NCBI RefSeq assembly: GCF_036865545.1
Contig: NZ_CP142208.1
Coordinates: 558,001-622,000, forward strand
Length of the DNA stretch: 64,000 nucleotides
Direction of reading: 5' to 3'
DNA from: Erwinia sp. E_sp_B01_1
GTDB taxonomy: Bacteria > Pseudomonadota > Gammaproteobacteria > Enterobacterales > Enterobacteriaceae
The position numbers were made by a program, and so were the translations under genes. The notes under the pieces were generated by a model, which saw only the letters and a program-made list of their open reading frames with translations, was not told where the DNA came from and made no database searches. Position 1 is the stretch's first letter. Each line of letters opens with the position of its first letter. Below, one piece after another: positions 8,404 through 18,309 of this stretch.

Positions 8404-8796
8404 TCACTCAGCCGTAAAGGCATTGGGTAACCAGTCGACCTGCGTCCCGGTTATCGCTATCACATCAAAGCGGCAGTCTGCCGTTTCCAGACTGCTGTTG
8501 CGTCCCCTGAGCCACAGAGCGGCGGCACGCAGCAGCTTTTGCTGTTTGGAGCGGGTCACGCTGGCAGCCGCGCCACCAAACAGCGCATTGCGGCGATAAC
8601 GCACCTCGACAAACACCCATGTCTGCCTGTCGCGCATAATCAGGTCAATTTCCCCGACGCGAAAGCGGGCGTTTGCCGCAACAAAGATCAATCCTGCGTT
8701 CTCCAGCAGGCGGCGGGCCTGTTGCTCATAGCCCGCCCCCGTTTGCTGGCGACTCAGTTTGCCGGAACGATTTGCCCCTGACGGTACTGGCTCCAT
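8404..8796 (-). CDS. yraN: YraN family endonuclease-like protein (UPF0102)
   Basis: Starting at 8796 ([13 protein letters not shown]) the product is 130 residues and aligns end to end with E. coli YraN. An alternative ATG at 8820 would add 8 residues. The core [21 protein letters not shown] is the restriction-endonuclease-like D-(E/Q)xK-type motif of UPF0102. The gene overlaps the end of lpoA by 43 bases. Function is unproven; a role linked to Holliday-junction or DNA processing has been suggested for the family. Confidence 0.92.
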   Translation of the reverse strand: MEPVPSGANRSGKLSRQQTGAGYEQQARRLLENAGLIFVAANARFRVGEIDLIMRDRQTWVFVEVRYRRNALFGGAAASVTRSKQQKLLRAAALWLRGRNSSLETADCRFDVIAITGTQVDWLPNAFTAE

Positions 8797-10835
8797 GTCA
8801 ACTTCCTGTTGATGACGCAATCCTGGGTTGCGCTCAGGCTGCCGGTTTCCCCTTTGATCTGGAAGCCGGGCATCTGGCGCATTTCGTTAAAGTGGTTGGC
8901 CAGTGTCCAGGCATCCACGCCCATGGCATACAGACGAACCAGCGAATAATCGTTGTTGAAGGTCTTCGCTGCCTGCTGCATCAGAGCCGGGTCAGAGCCT
9001 GACAGCAGCGGCGCATCGCTGAACTGCAACCCTTCCATCTCCAGACGGTAGTCTGGACCTGCACCCGCCTGATAGCTGCGCGAGCTGGCATAGATCTGCA
9101 CCATGCTACGGCTGCTGACACGCATTGAAATCATCGGCTTGATCAGCGCCATCTCGTCCTGAGTAGCCACAATGTAGACTGAGTCCACACTGCCGTTATC
9201 CCCTGAAGCAGCGGCTGGCGCAGGCTCCTGAGCAGGGGCGGGGATGGTCAGACCCGCGATGGTGACACCCTGGGGTTGAGCCGGCTGCGTGGCGATCGGT
9301 GTACCGCTCAGGCGCATACCCGCTCCGCTGTTAATTCCCTGCTTCAACTCGCCTTTCGAGCCAAACTGCTGTTGCAGTACCGTGCTGCCACCCAGCGTCT
9401 GCCATTCTGCAGCAAAGGCTTTGCTGACCCGGTCACCCAGCGAACTGCGTGGCACAATCAGCAGGGGGGCGCGACGGCCCTGGTCCCACATATGATGAGC
9501 GGCATCGCGGGCTTCGTCTTCAGGAGAAAGCGCAAAGTAGCAAAGATTCGGATGGTTCTGTACTGACTCCGGCTCATTCAACGCCAGGATATTCAGCGGT
9601 GTCTGCACCGTGGCAAGCTTCTCTACGTCGCTTTTGATCAGCGGACCGACTACCAGCGTGGCGCCATCCTTCTGCGCCTGCGCCAGAACCTGATCCACCG
9701 GCTGGGTGCTGGTGTCATAAACCTGGATTTGTGTTGAGCTGGAAGGCGGTGCCGTTTGCGCTACGTTGCCACTTTGTGCGGCAGTCTGCTGGCCTGCATT
9801 CGCATCAGCCTCCGGCGAGGTGTTGCCCTGAGGGGCTTCAATCGGGGTTGCTGAAGGGCTGACGGCCGCAGCGGGGTCTGCTGGATTGGTGGCGTCAGTG
9901 GGCTGGGCAGAGCCGTCTGCAGGAGGCGTGGTGCCATCCTGAGCCTGAGCCGGTGCTGAGGCCTGAGTCAGAACGCCGTTTTTGGCGTCGTTGAAGCCTT
10001 TCTGAATGGCGTTAGCAAAGACCTGAGCCTGCCCGCTTAACGGCAGCAGCAGCGCAATTTTACCGGTAGAAGATTGCTGGAAATTCTGCACCTGACTCAA
10101 CGCGGTGGGCAGCATTTTCGCCGCCGGATTGTTCGGGTAGCGCGTCTGCCAGTCGCTGAGGCCTGCTTTCAGCATCTCCGGATCCTTGCTGTTCGCGTTA
10201 TACACGTTCAACAAGTCTAACCAGCCCTGCAGGGTGTTTTCATCCGCGTTGATCACCATGTTGTTGATCTGCGGTGGGGTCATCTGCACCAGCGTCTGCC
10301 AGGTCGCATCGATATTTTTCTGCTTATCGGCTGGATTTTGCTGCAGCGGCTCCAGAGCAATCCAGGCTCGCAGCACTTCCAGAGAAGGACGCCCCTGGTT
10401 AGCGGCAATCTGCAACTGATAGAAACGTGCCAGCTGATCTTTAGACAGTGAACCGGTGTCCACCTGTTTGAGCAGGTCAGTTGCGCCATGCACATCCTGC
10501 TGGATGATTTTCATCTGAGCCTGTAACAGCAGCGCTTCCTGGCGTTGGGTATCGTTCAGCGTTTGCGGCAGGCTGGAAAGCTGATCGTTGGCCTGAGGGA
10601 ACTTCCCTTCATTTAACAGCGCTTTGATCGCGAGTAATTGCCAGTCAACCTTGTTATCATCTGAACTTTGCTGCATTTGCTGCAGATAGTAGTCAGAGGT
10701 GCCCGTAGCTGCGCCCTGCACATTCGCCTGTGGCGTTTGCGGGCCCTGACCGGTACACCCGGCAAAGAACAGGGCGGCCAGGAGAACAGGCATGCAGCGT
10801 CCTGCTTTGTTATGAATGACTTTCGAAGGAAGCAT
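8754..10835 (-). CDS. lpoA: Penicillin-binding protein activator LpoA
   Basis: The start at 10835 ([19 protein letters not shown]) gives a 693-residue lipoprotein with lipobox FAGC and lipidated C27. The N-terminal half is TPR-like ([26 protein letters not shown]). A C-terminal periplasmic-binding-protein-like domain starts at about residue 255 ([20 protein letters not shown]). Between the two lobes lies an unusually long Ala/Pro/Thr/Gln linker (about residues 290-360). In E. coli LpoA sits in the outer membrane and stimulates PBP1A. The ORF is open further upstream, but homology and signal peptide fix the start. It is transcribed divergently from rsmI. Confidence 0.95.
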   Translation of the reverse strand: MLPSKVIHNKAGRCMPVLLAALFFAGCTGQGPQTPQANVQGAATGTSDYYLQQMQQSSDDNKVDWQLLAIKALLNEGKFPQANDQLSSLPQTLNDTQRQEALLLQAQMKIIQQDVHGATDLLKQVDTGSLSKDQLARFYQLQIAANQGRPSLEVLRAWIALEPLQQNPADKQKNIDATWQTLVQMTPPQINNMVINADENTLQGWLDLLNVYNANSKDPEMLKAGLSDWQTRYPNNPAAKMLPTALSQVQNFQQSSTGKIALLLPLSGQAQVFANAIQKGFNDAKNGVLTQASAPAQAQDGTTPPADGSAQPTDATNPADPAAAVSPSATPIEAPQGNTSPEADANAGQQTAAQSGNVAQTAPPSSSTQIQVYDTSTQPVDQVLAQAQKDGATLVVGPLIKSDVEKLATVQTPLNILALNEPESVQNHPNLCYFALSPEDEARDAAHHMWDQGRRAPLLIVPRSSLGDRVSKAFAAEWQTLGGSTVLQQQFGSKGELKQGINSGAGMRLSGTPIATQPAQPQGVTIAGLTIPAPAQEPAPAAASGDNGSVDSVYIVATQDEMALIKPMISMRVSSRSMVQIYASSRSYQAGAGPDYRLEMEGLQFSDAPLLSGSDPALMQQAAKTFNNDYSLVRLYAMGVDAWTLANHFNEMRQMPGFQIKGETGSLSATQDCVINRKLTWSQYRQGQIVPAN

Positions 10836-10897
10836 ACTGTATCCAGTGATGTTTTTTTCAAGATGCTCAATATTAAATCGGCAATTCGGATCAAACA

Positions 10898-11755
10898 ATG
10901 AAACAACGCGATGATATTTCTGCCAGCACGCTCTATATCGTTCCAACACCGATTGGTAACCTGGGCGATATCACCCAGCGTGCGCTGACGGTGCTTGCGG
11001 GCGTCGATCTGATTGCAGCGGAAGATACACGTCATACCGGGCTGTTGCTACAACATTTCGCCATCAATGCGCGCCTGTTCGCATTGCACGATCACAATGA
11101 ACAGCACAAGGCCGAAACGCTGATCGCTAAGCTGCAGGAAGGGCAAAGCATAGCTTTAGTTTCCGATGCCGGCACGCCGCTTATCAACGATCCGGGCTAC
11201 CATCTGGTTCGCCGTTGTCGTGAAGCCGGTATCCGCGTAGTGCCGTTACCGGGCGCCTGTGCCGCCATTACAGCACTGAGCGCCGCCGGCTTACCGTCCG
11301 ATCGTTTCTGTTACGAAGGGTTTCTGCCAGCCAAAAGCAAAGGTCGCTGCGATACGTTGCGCGCCCTTGAACAGGAGCCCCGCACGCTGATCTTCTACGA
11401 ATCTACCCACCGTCTGCTGGAGAGTCTACAGGATATGGTGACGGTATGGGGAGCCGAACGTTATGTCGTGCTGGCGCGCGAGATCACCAAAACCTGGGAA
11501 ACTATTCAGGGCGCACCGGTGGGTGAGCTGTTAGCCTGGGTGCTGGAAGATGAAAATCGCCGCAAAGGCGAGATGGTGCTGATCGTTGAGGGTTTCCATG
11601 CTGAAGAGGAGGCTTTGCCCCCTGAAGCCCTGCGGACTCTGGCGCTGTTGCAAAAAGAGCTGCCGCTGAAAAAAGCCGCGCAATTAACGGCGGAAATTCA
11701 CGGGGTGAAAAAGAATGCGCTGTATAAGTACGCCCTGGAGCAGCAAGAGGGGTGA
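10898..11755 (+). CDS. rsmI: 16S rRNA (cytidine(1402)-2'-O)-methyltransferase RsmI
   Basis: The 285-residue protein matches RsmI (YraL) over its full length. The N-terminal [37 protein letters not shown] and [21 protein letters not shown] blocks are the tetrapyrrole-methylase/RsmI signature and SAM pocket. It 2'-O-methylates C1402 of 16S rRNA near the P site. It is divergent from lpoA with a 62-base intergenic region and lies just upstream of rnpB. Confidence 0.96.
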   Translation: MKQRDDISASTLYIVPTPIGNLGDITQRALTVLAGVDLIAAEDTRHTGLLLQHFAINARLFALHDHNEQHKAETLIAKLQEGQSIALVSDAGTPLINDPGYHLVRRCREAGIRVVPLPGACAAITALSAAGLPSDRFCYEGFLPAKSKGRCDTLRALEQEPRTLIFYESTHRLLESLQDMVTVWGAERYVVLAREITKTWETIQGAPVGELLAWVLEDENRRKGEMVLIVEGFHAEEEALPPEALRTLALLQKELPLKKAAQLTAEIHGVKKNALYKYALEQQEG

Positions 11756-11787
11756 CAAACCGCGCGGAATGCCCTATTATCCGCGCC

Positions 11788-12163
<376 letters not shown>

Positions 12164-12174
12164 ATTAAATAAGA

Positions 12175-12196
12175 ACCCCGCTCCGGCGGGGTTTTT
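12175..12196 (+). terminator. rnpB terminator (first of two copies)
   Basis: The stem ACCCCGC/GCGGGGT with loop TCCG is followed by TTTTT. An identical hairpin recurs at about 12283-12304 within the tandem repeat. Confidence 0.9.
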
Positions 12197-12447
12197 GCTT
12201 TTCAGGGCACGATGAATGACTGTCCACGACGCTGTTTACGAAAGGAAAGCGGCTTAACGGTCAGCTTCACTATTAAATAAGAACCCCGCTCCGGCGGGGT
12301 TTTTGCTTTTCAGGGCACGATGAATGACTGTCCACGACGCTGTTTATGAAAGGAAAGCGGCTTAATGGTCAGCATCAACTATTATGGTTTGTAAACTGCT
12401 AAGGTATGCCAGTTACGAAATGATTAAAGCACCTGAGGAGAGACCTT

Positions 12448-13017
12448 GTGAAAAGTGGACCGTTAAACGAAGAAGAACTTGAGTGGCTGGATGAGGCTCT
12501 TATGAACCACGGAAATGAAGACTCCGTGCTGGATATCTCTGAGCTTGACGGGATGTTTACCGCGATCCTTTCCAGTCCCAACAAAATCCCTTCAGGAGCC
12601 TGGTTGACGGCCTTATGGGGAGGAGAAGGGGATGTCCCTCTCTGGCCGAGTGAAGCCGACGAAACCCACTTCAATGAGCTTATTTTCCAGCATCTGAATG
12701 ATACGGCTGAACGGCTCTCTACCGCGCCCGATCAGTTTGAGCCTCTGTTCGGTTATCAGACTATTGATGAGCAGGATTATGAGGTGGTGGAAGACTGGTG
12801 TTACGGTTATCTTCGCGGCATGGAGCTGGATGACTGGTCGGCGTTACCGGAGAGCCTGCTTCCTGCGCTTGATACCATCGCTCTGCACGGTAAAGAAGAC
12901 AATCTTCCAAGACTTGAGCAAATGACCCCGGAAGCCTATGTAGAAAGCCAGCAGGCGATCCGCAAGGCAGCCCTGGAAATTTACCAGTACTGGTCAGCAC
13001 AGCGTACAGCAGAGTAG
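12448..13017 (+). CDS. UPF0149 (YecA/YgfB-like) family protein
   Basis: The start is GTG at 12448 behind a GAGGAGA ribosome site. The 189-residue acidic protein contains the UPF0149 features ISELDGMFTAILSSP, VEDWCYGYLRGMELDDW and LLPALDTIALHG. It lacks the C-terminal SEC-C zinc motif present in E. coli YecA, so it is a shorter relative. No membrane segment or signal is visible. Its role is not established. It stands alone between rnpB and yhaK with its own terminator. Confidence 0.85.
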   Translation: MKSGPLNEEELEWLDEALMNHGNEDSVLDISELDGMFTAILSSPNKIPSGAWLTALWGGEGDVPLWPSEADETHFNELIFQHLNDTAERLSTAPDQFEPLFGYQTIDEQDYEVVEDWCYGYLRGMELDDWSALPESLLPALDTIALHGKEDNLPRLEQMTPEAYVESQQAIRKAALEIYQYWSAQRTAE

Positions 13018-13120
13018 TCAGGGGTGATGCCGATCGGCACGCCGGGCCTGATAAGGACTCGCTGTAAAAGGATTTTTGATGGCGTAAACCGGTGGCTTCA
13101 ACCGGTTCTGATAATAAAAA

Positions 13121-13143
13121 ACCCCGCATTGGCGGGGTTTTTT
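13121..13143 (+). terminator. Terminator between the UPF0149 gene and yhaK
   Basis: The stem ACCCCGC (13121-13127)/GCGGGGT (13132-13138) is flanked by an A-run before and a T-run after, so it can act in both directions for the two converging genes. Confidence 0.88.
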
Positions 13144-13178
13144 AATGCTGTGAAAATTTCCCTGGTGCCAGCGTAATT

Positions 13179-13883
13179 TTAAACTGGCAAATCAATAATC
13201 AACGCGCGCAGAGGCGTGTCCGCCTCCAGCGTCACGCTCTCTTCCTGGCTGATAAAGGCACCGTCACCACAGACCAGCACTTCTTTAGCCAGCGAACCGG
13301 TGACCGCACTCAGACCACCATGAATCGATTGCACATAGGCGCGTGACCCATGAAGCTTTATGGTCTGGCTTTCGCCCGGCTGCAGGCGGACATGATGAAC
13401 CCAGACCTGCTGACGTAATTGTAAACTTTGATCGGCACCATCCGGAGAGGCAAGCAAAGTGTGGCGGGCTCTGCCCGGCAAAGTGACAAGCTGTACAGCG
13501 GCGTTTTCACGCTCGGGGCAGGCATCCAGCCAGATTTGCATCCGCGTAAGCTGCTGATCTTTACTGAGGTTAAGCTCGCTGTAGCTGACGCCTGGATGGG
13601 CAGCCAGCAACAATGCTTCACCTGCCCGTGCAGTGATGTAGTTGCCCTCGCTGTCGCGATACTCTGCCTCACCCTGCAAAATCAGATTCAGTATATCGAC
13701 CTTTGGATAGGTTCTGGGTTGAAAGGAAGCCCCTGGTGCCAGCACTTCCTGATTGAGCACGCGCAACGACGCGTAGCCCAGTAATTTAGGGTCAAAATAG
13801 TGGCCAAAGGAAAAAGTGTAACGCGCTTGCAGCCAGCCAAAATCAGCCATGCCACACGCCTGCGCGGTGCGACTGGTAATCAT
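13179..13883 (-). CDS. yhaK: Pirin family protein YhaK
   Basis: The 234-residue product is a bicupin pirin-like protein colinear with E. coli YhaK. The N-terminal cupin carries FSFGHYFDPKLLGY and the C-terminal half AYVQSIHGG. YhaK proteins are cytosolic, redox-sensitive monomers that lack the complete pirin iron site. It is transcribed divergently from the LysR gene yhaJ, which may control it (inference from the shared 124-base intergenic region). Confidence 0.93.
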   Translation of the reverse strand: MITSRTAQACGMADFGWLQARYTFSFGHYFDPKLLGYASLRVLNQEVLAPGASFQPRTYPKVDILNLILQGEAEYRDSEGNYITARAGEALLLAAHPGVSYSELNLSKDQQLTRMQIWLDACPERENAAVQLVTLPGRARHTLLASPDGADQSLQLRQQVWVHHVRLQPGESQTIKLHGSRAYVQSIHGGLSAVTGSLAKEVLVCGDGAFISQEESVTLEADTPLRALIIDLPV

Positions 13884-14007
13884 ATATCCTCCCCGATCGC
13901 TGAGTTTCCGAGACCGTTTATTATCCTTCTATGGTAAGTTTCTGGACGCCAGATTGTTAGCCAGTTAATCTGCTCGGTATATTCAAAATTCCTGACAGAG
14001 AATCGCT

Positions 14008-14910
14008 ATGGCCAAAGATCGCGCCCTGACGCTGGAAGCACTGCGAGTAATGGATGCTATTGATCGTCGGGGGAGTTTTGCGGCGGCAGCAGACGAGCTG
14101 GGCCGGGTACCCTCCGCCCTGAGCTATACCATGCAGAAGCTGGAAGAAGAGCTGGATGTGGTGTTGTTCGACCGTTCAGGCCACCGCACCAAATTTACCA
14201 ACGTAGGACGTATGCTGCTTGAGCGGGGCAGGGTATTGCTGGAAGCCGCCGACAAGCTGACAACCGATGCAGAAGCGCTGGCTCGCGGTTGGGAAACGCA
14301 CCTGACCATCGTGACTGAAGCGCTGGTGCCCAGCGAATACCTCTTTCCCCTGCTCGACAAACTCGCTGATAAAGCCAACACGCAGATTTCGCTGGTAACT
14401 GAAGTGCTGGCTGGCGCCTGGGAACGCCTTGAGCAAGGGCGGGCCGATATCGTTATCGCACCGGATATGCATTTTCGCGCCTCTTCAGAGATCAACACCC
14501 GAAAGCTTTACAGCATGATGAGCGTGATTGTAGCCAGCCCCGATCACCCCATTCATAATGAGCCGGAACCGCTGTCAGAAGTGACCAGGGTAAAATACCG
14601 TGGCATCGCCGTGGCTGATACGGCCCGTGAGCGTCCGGTTCTGACTGTTCAACTGCTGGATAAACAGCAGCGCCTTACGGTCAGCACTATTGAAGACAAG
14701 CACCGTGCGCTGCTGGCTGGTCTGGGCGTCGCTTCTATGCCTTATCCGATGGTCGAAAAAGACATTGCAGAAGGGCGCTTACGCGTGGTGAGCCCGGAAT
14801 ATACCGGCGAAATTGAGATTATTATGGCGTGGCGACGCGACAGCATGGGAGAAGCTAAAGCCTGGTGCCTGCGCGAAATTCCAAAGCTTCTGGCGAAGCG
14901 AAACGGCTAA
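14008..14910 (+). CDS. yhaJ: LysR-family regulator YhaJ (DNA-binding transcriptional activator)
   Basis: The 300-residue protein has an N-terminal winged HTH (residues 7-66; LEALRVMDAIDRRGSFAAAADELGRVPSALSYTMQKLEEEL) and a LysR substrate-binding domain from about 92. It matches E. coli YhaJ, reported to respond to aromatic compounds such as nitrotoluene degradation products and to activate targets including yqjF. yqjF lies close by at 16121, and the divergent neighbour is yhaK. A strong terminator follows. Confidence 0.92.
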   Translation: MAKDRALTLEALRVMDAIDRRGSFAAAADELGRVPSALSYTMQKLEEELDVVLFDRSGHRTKFTNVGRMLLERGRVLLEAADKLTTDAEALARGWETHLTIVTEALVPSEYLFPLLDKLADKANTQISLVTEVLAGAWERLEQGRADIVIAPDMHFRASSEINTRKLYSMMSVIVASPDHPIHNEPEPLSEVTRVKYRGIAVADTARERPVLTVQLLDKQQRLTVSTIEDKHRALLAGLGVASMPYPMVEKDIAEGRLRVVSPEYTGEIEIIMAWRRDSMGEAKAWCLREIPKLLAKRNG

Positions 14911-14948
14911 AGACCCCACATCAGGAACAGCTGACTGGTGTGAAAACG

Positions 14949-14984
14949 AAAACGGCCATCCACAAAGGGATAGCCGTTTTTTTT
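14949..14984 (+). terminator. Bidirectional terminator between yhaJ and yqjG
   Basis: The stem AAAACGGC-CATCC/GGATA-GCCGTTTT has one mismatch and a short loop (ACAAAG) and is followed by eight T residues. An A-rich 5' side suits termination of the converging yqjG transcript as well. Confidence 0.88.
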
Positions 14985-14998
14985 CGCCAGCGGAAAGC

Positions 14999-15985
14999 TT
15001 AGCGGAACCGCTCTTCGCGGCCGTGAGGCTCATCCCAGTTAAAGGCAGGACCAACGGAAATCACCCCGTTCGGATTAATCGTCTTGTGGCTGCAATAATA
15101 GTGATGACGGATGTGTTCAAGGTTGACCGTTTCGGCCAGACCCGGCATCTGATAAAGCTCACGCAGGAAACCATTCAGGTTCAGGTAATCACTGATGCGG
15201 TATTTATCGCATTTGAAGTGGGTCACGTATACCGGATCAAATCGCACCAGGGTGGTCCACAGGCGTATATCGGCTTCCGTCAGATGATTGCCTGTGAGAT
15301 AGCGATGCTGTCCCAGCATCTGCTCCAGCCGCTCCAGCGAGCTGAACAGGGATGTCACGGCTTCATCGTAAGCTTCCTGAGAAGTGGCAAACCCCGATTT
15401 ATACACGCCATTATTAACCGTGTCATAAACCCAGCCGTTCACGGCATCAATTTTGCTGCGCAGATCTTCAGGATAGTAGTCGCCAGCCCGGGCGCCCACG
15501 GCATCAAAGGCGCTGTTGAACATCCGCATAATATCGGCGGATTCGTTGCTGACGATGGTGTGTTGTTGCTTGTCCCACAGCACCGGAACGGTCACGCGGC
15601 CAGTGTATTCTTTATCGGCATGCAGATAGAGCTGATAGAGATATTCGTTCTGATACAGGCTGTCGCCCGTAGCGGCGGGAAAATCATCATCAAACGTCCA
15701 GCCGTTTTCCAGCATCAGTGGATGCACGACAGAAACTGAAATCAGGGGATCGAGGCCTTTAAGCTTGCGCATGACCAGCGTGCGGTGCGCCCAGGGGCAG
15801 GCAAGAGACACGTAAAGATGGTAACGGCCAGCCTCGGCACGAAAGCCCTCTTTGCCGGTTGGCCCTGCTTTGCCATCAACGGTAACCCAGTTACGGAAAG
15901 CCGCTTCGGAACGCTTAAAACGCCCTCCGGTGGATTTTGTGTCATACCAGTTGTCGTACCAGACACCGTCTATCAGTTGTCCCAT
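14999..15985 (-). CDS. yqjG: Glutathionyl-hydroquinone reductase YqjG
   Basis: The 328-residue Xi-class glutathione transferase has the active-site motif LACPWAHRT with catalytic C63, the same position as in E. coli YqjG. The C-terminal helical GST domain begins at about 170 and contains the family-typical YRISDYLNLNGFLRELYQMPGL. The enzyme reduces glutathionyl-hydroquinones to hydroquinones. It is divergently oriented to yhaJ's product targets and precedes yqjF in the same strand cluster. Confidence 0.95.
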   Translation of the reverse strand: MGQLIDGVWYDNWYDTKSTGGRFKRSEAAFRNWVTVDGKAGPTGKEGFRAEAGRYHLYVSLACPWAHRTLVMRKLKGLDPLISVSVVHPLMLENGWTFDDDFPAATGDSLYQNEYLYQLYLHADKEYTGRVTVPVLWDKQQHTIVSNESADIMRMFNSAFDAVGARAGDYYPEDLRSKIDAVNGWVYDTVNNGVYKSGFATSQEAYDEAVTSLFSSLERLEQMLGQHRYLTGNHLTEADIRLWTTLVRFDPVYVTHFKCDKYRISDYLNLNGFLRELYQMPGLAETVNLEHIRHHYYCSHKTINPNGVISVGPAFNWDEPHGREERFR

Positions 15986-16120
15986 AAATCCTCCTGAATC
16001 CCTGAATGGTTAAAACGGGCGCAGCCCCTGGCTTTCATCTGCCGCCCGGGCAGGCGGCAAAGCGAAAGCTAAGGGCTTAACGGTTCCCGCTTCGATGCTA
16101 CTGAGTATAGCGGGTGTTGC

Positions 16121-16513
16121 TTACCATTTTTTGTTCAGGATGCGATCCAGACTGAATGCGCCAGGACCGGTAATGAACAGCAACAGGTAGCCGCCAGCGA
16201 TAGTCAGATTTTTCATAAAGTTGATGGAGTTACCATCAACTGAGAAATCTGCATGGAACACGAAAGCAGTAATCAGGGTGAAGATAGCCGTGACAATCGC
16301 GGTGAAGCGGGTCAGCAAACCAAACAGAATTGCCAGACCGCCGCCAAATTCCAGCAGAATAGTCAGAGGCAGGAAGAAGCCAGGCACGCCCATGTGTTCC
16401 ATATACTGTTGGGTACCTGCATAGCCGGTGATTTTTCCCCAACCCGCGACAATAAACAGCACTGGCATCAGAATACGCGCAACTAAAAAGCCAATATCTT
16501 CTAATTTTTTCAT
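16121..16513 (-). CDS. yqjF: DoxX family inner-membrane protein YqjF
   Basis: Starting at 16513 (MKKLEDIGFLVARILMPVLF) the protein has 130 residues, the length of E. coli YqjF. The frame is open for 11 more codons but homology supports this start. Four hydrophobic helices lie at about 8-28, 44-64, 68-88 and 100-120, with the DoxX motif FGGGLAILFGLLTR. YqjF is a predicted quinol-oxidase-subunit-like membrane protein. In E. coli it is a YhaJ target induced by dinitrotoluene breakdown products. Confidence 0.94.
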   Translation of the reverse strand: MKKLEDIGFLVARILMPVLFIVAGWGKITGYAGTQQYMEHMGVPGFFLPLTILLEFGGGLAILFGLLTRFTAIVTAIFTLITAFVFHADFSVDGNSINFMKNLTIAGGYLLLFITGPGAFSLDRILNKKW

Positions 16514-16729
16514 GATTAATCCTGACAAGTTTCTTTTGACGAACAACGTTGTCCGCCTCTGTGAGTTCAGGTCTGATGCGTGCTGGCGCTCAGTTCCCTT
16601 CGTTGGAAAAGATAATATTCTTGAAAGGGAATCATTGTAAGCGAGATAAACTGTCGATGTTCTTCAGGAAAATTGAACAGGTGATTCAGGGCCGGAAAAG
16701 GCTGGAGCAGGGGGGATCAGGAGGTGAAG

Positions 16730-16755
16730 CCCTCCCGGCGAGGATGCCGGAAGGG
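16730..16755 (-). terminator. Hairpin immediately after yqjK
   Basis: On the minus strand CCCTTCCGGC and GCCGGGAGGG form a 10-bp stem with one wobble pair and a six-base loop, starting directly at the yqjK stop codon. No T-run follows, so it may stabilise the mRNA end rather than terminate alone. Confidence 0.6.
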
Positions 16756-17037
16756 TTAGCGGTTAGGCATAAAGTTGCGCACTACGCGCCACGTACTCCA
16801 TAAACCGAGGCCACGTTTGGCCCAGCGGGTGATGATGCGGGGATTACGCACGGACCAGATAGCCATTAAGCCACTGCCAACCGCCGCATAGCGTCGCAAA
16901 CTGACCAGCGTCAGCCAGCCCTGATCGTAACGGGCAGTGCTTTCCAGAAAGCGCTTTTTACCGGCGCTCAGATCGAGCCGCTGCTGTTGAACCTGACGCA
17001 GCAGATCGGCTTTACGCTCATCACGCTCGCGGCTCAT
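16756..17037 (-). CDS. yqjK: YqjK-like family protein
   Basis: This 93-residue basic protein starts MSRERDERKADLLRQVQQQRLDLSAGKK and matches E. coli YqjK. One central hydrophobic stretch (about 47-62, YAAVGSGLMAIWSV) lies between charged segments. The ATG at 17037 overlaps the yqjE stop by one base; a GTG one codon earlier is an alternative. It is always encoded with YqjE and YqjD and probably works with them at the inner membrane. Function is undetermined. Confidence 0.9.
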   Translation of the reverse strand: MSRERDERKADLLRQVQQQRLDLSAGKKRFLESTARYDQGWLTLVSLRRYAAVGSGLMAIWSVRNPRIITRWAKRGLGLWSTWRVVRNFMPNR

Positions 17038-17429
17038 CACTCATCCTCCAGCAACTTACGGTCAGACTTCAGCTCTTTACGGGTGGCGCTTAACAGCGTT
17101 GAACGGCGGGACTTAGCCAGCGTCCAGAGGCCAAAGATGATTGCAAGGACGAACAGCACCGCAGTGGTGATGCCAATCGCCATCAGGCGATATTGTGCAT
17201 CGACAGCCCAGATGATCAGTACCATCAGGCTCATCAAGCCGAAAGCGGTAAAGAGCATGGTGAGGCCAGTCATCAACAGCATCTGTATCAGATTGGCTTT
17301 TTCTTCCTCAAGCTCGACCACTGCCAGTCGCACACGGGTTTCCACTATCCCCACCATGGTGGTGACAATGCGCTGTCCGATGTTAATGACCCCTTTGCCG
17401 GGGCCCTGGCTTTGTTGAGACTCTGCCAT
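17037..17429 (-). CDS. yqjE: YqjE, phage holin-like (DUF1469) membrane protein
   Basis: The 130-residue protein starting MAESQQSQGPGKGVI has a coiled, acidic segment (VRLAVVELEEEKANL) followed by two transmembrane helices at about 48-72 and 80-103. This is the YqjE/holin_X superfamily III layout and matches E. coli YqjE. The ATG lies two bases after the yqjD stop. Its partner genes yqjD and yqjK suggest a small membrane assembly, possibly linked to stationary-phase ribosome handling (inference). Confidence 0.92.
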   Translation of the reverse strand: MAESQQSQGPGKGVINIGQRIVTTMVGIVETRVRLAVVELEEEKANLIQMLLMTGLTMLFTAFGLMSLMVLIIWAVDAQYRLMAIGITTAVLFVLAIIFGLWTLAKSRRSTLLSATRKELKSDRKLLEDE

Positions 17430-17431
17430 TA

Positions 17432-17737
17432 TCAACGACGCGTCAGCAAGACACCCAGCACCACACCAATGGCGGCACCGATACCTACGCTGGTCCAGGG
17501 ATTTTCACGCACGTATACATCGGCATGATCGGCCACTTCACGGGAGGTCTGAGCAATGCGGTCACCAGAATCACCCAGGCGTGCACGGGTATCTTTCAGT
17601 GCGCTTTGTGCTTTGCTGCGCAGTTTGTCCAGTTCAGATTTAGATTTTTCGCCGGTGTTGCTCAGCACTTCTTCCAGCGTATCCGCCAGGGTTTTCAGTT
17701 CAGCGCGCAGATGTTCAGACGTTGTATCTTTTGACAT
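17432..17737 (-). CDS. yqjD: Ribosome-associated inner-membrane protein YqjD (DUF883)
   Basis: The 101-residue protein has a long helical, charged N-terminal part (about 1-75, coiled-coil-like) and a C-terminal hydrophobic anchor (WTSVGIGAAIGVVLGVLLTRR). This is the ElaB/YqjD/YgaM family. In E. coli YqjD is a stationary-phase protein that tethers 70S/100S ribosomes to the membrane. It heads the yqjD-yqjE-yqjK run after a 43-base gap from yqjC. Confidence 0.95.
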   Translation of the reverse strand: MSKDTTSEHLRAELKTLADTLEEVLSNTGEKSKSELDKLRSKAQSALKDTRARLGDSGDRIAQTSREVADHADVYVRENPWTSVGIGAAIGVVLGVLLTRR

Positions 17738-17780
17738 GACAAACTCCTTTGATGGTCAGTAATGAGAGTCAGAACAGCAC

Positions 17781-18155
17781 TTAGTAAGGTGCAGCCTCGA
17801 CTTCCTTCAATTCATGTTGTGCTTCAGCCAGTTTCTTCTCACGCCTGGCGATTTTTTTACTGTCATCGCCATCTTCTTTTTCATCAGCCAGCTCTTTCTG
17901 GCGCTCAGCCACTTGCCGTTTGTGTTCGGCAATTTTTTCCTGATGCTGCGCTTTCAGCTTTTCATCGGTGCAACCCGCTTTCGCTTCAGTCAGCGCGCGC
18001 TCCAGGCCAGTAACACGACGTTGATTATCGTGCTTGTTAGCCAGGTCGATTTCATGCTGGATCTCCTGCTCTTTTTGCAGACACAGAGAATCCGCCGCCT
18101 GGGCAAAAGTGGCCAGAGTGAACAGGCTCAGTCCGAGAAGAGTGCGGTATTTCAT
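17781..18155 (-). CDS. yqjC: Periplasmic DUF1090 protein YqjC
   Basis: A signal peptide (MKYRTLLGLSLFTLATFAQA-AD) is followed by a 104-residue, highly charged, mostly helical mature domain with two cysteines (SLCLQKE and KAGCTDEK) and heptad-like repeats. This is the DUF1090 family and matches E. coli YqjC. An additional ATG lies one codon upstream (18158). The protein is predicted periplasmic. Function is unknown. Confidence 0.92.
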   Translation of the reverse strand: MKYRTLLGLSLFTLATFAQAADSLCLQKEQEIQHEIDLANKHDNQRRVTGLERALTEAKAGCTDEKLKAQHQEKIAEHKRQVAERQKELADEKEDGDDSKKIARREKKLAEAQHELKEVEAAPY

Positions 18156-18309
18156 CATCGTTACCTTCCATTGTGTTGGGCCGCGGGACGACCCGATATC
18201 CTGAAAAAACGCTAACCGGGTTCTCTGGCTAAGTAAGCATAGTCAGAAATCCCGAAAAGCTCAAAAAGAGAGAAGATTCTTAGGGATAGCCTGGACAACC
18301 CCAGGGAAG

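Noticed and set aside
14813..15739. A 308-codon plus-strand frame overlapping yhaJ end and yqjG
   Set aside because: It crosses a strong terminator and runs antisense to yqjG; not a gene.
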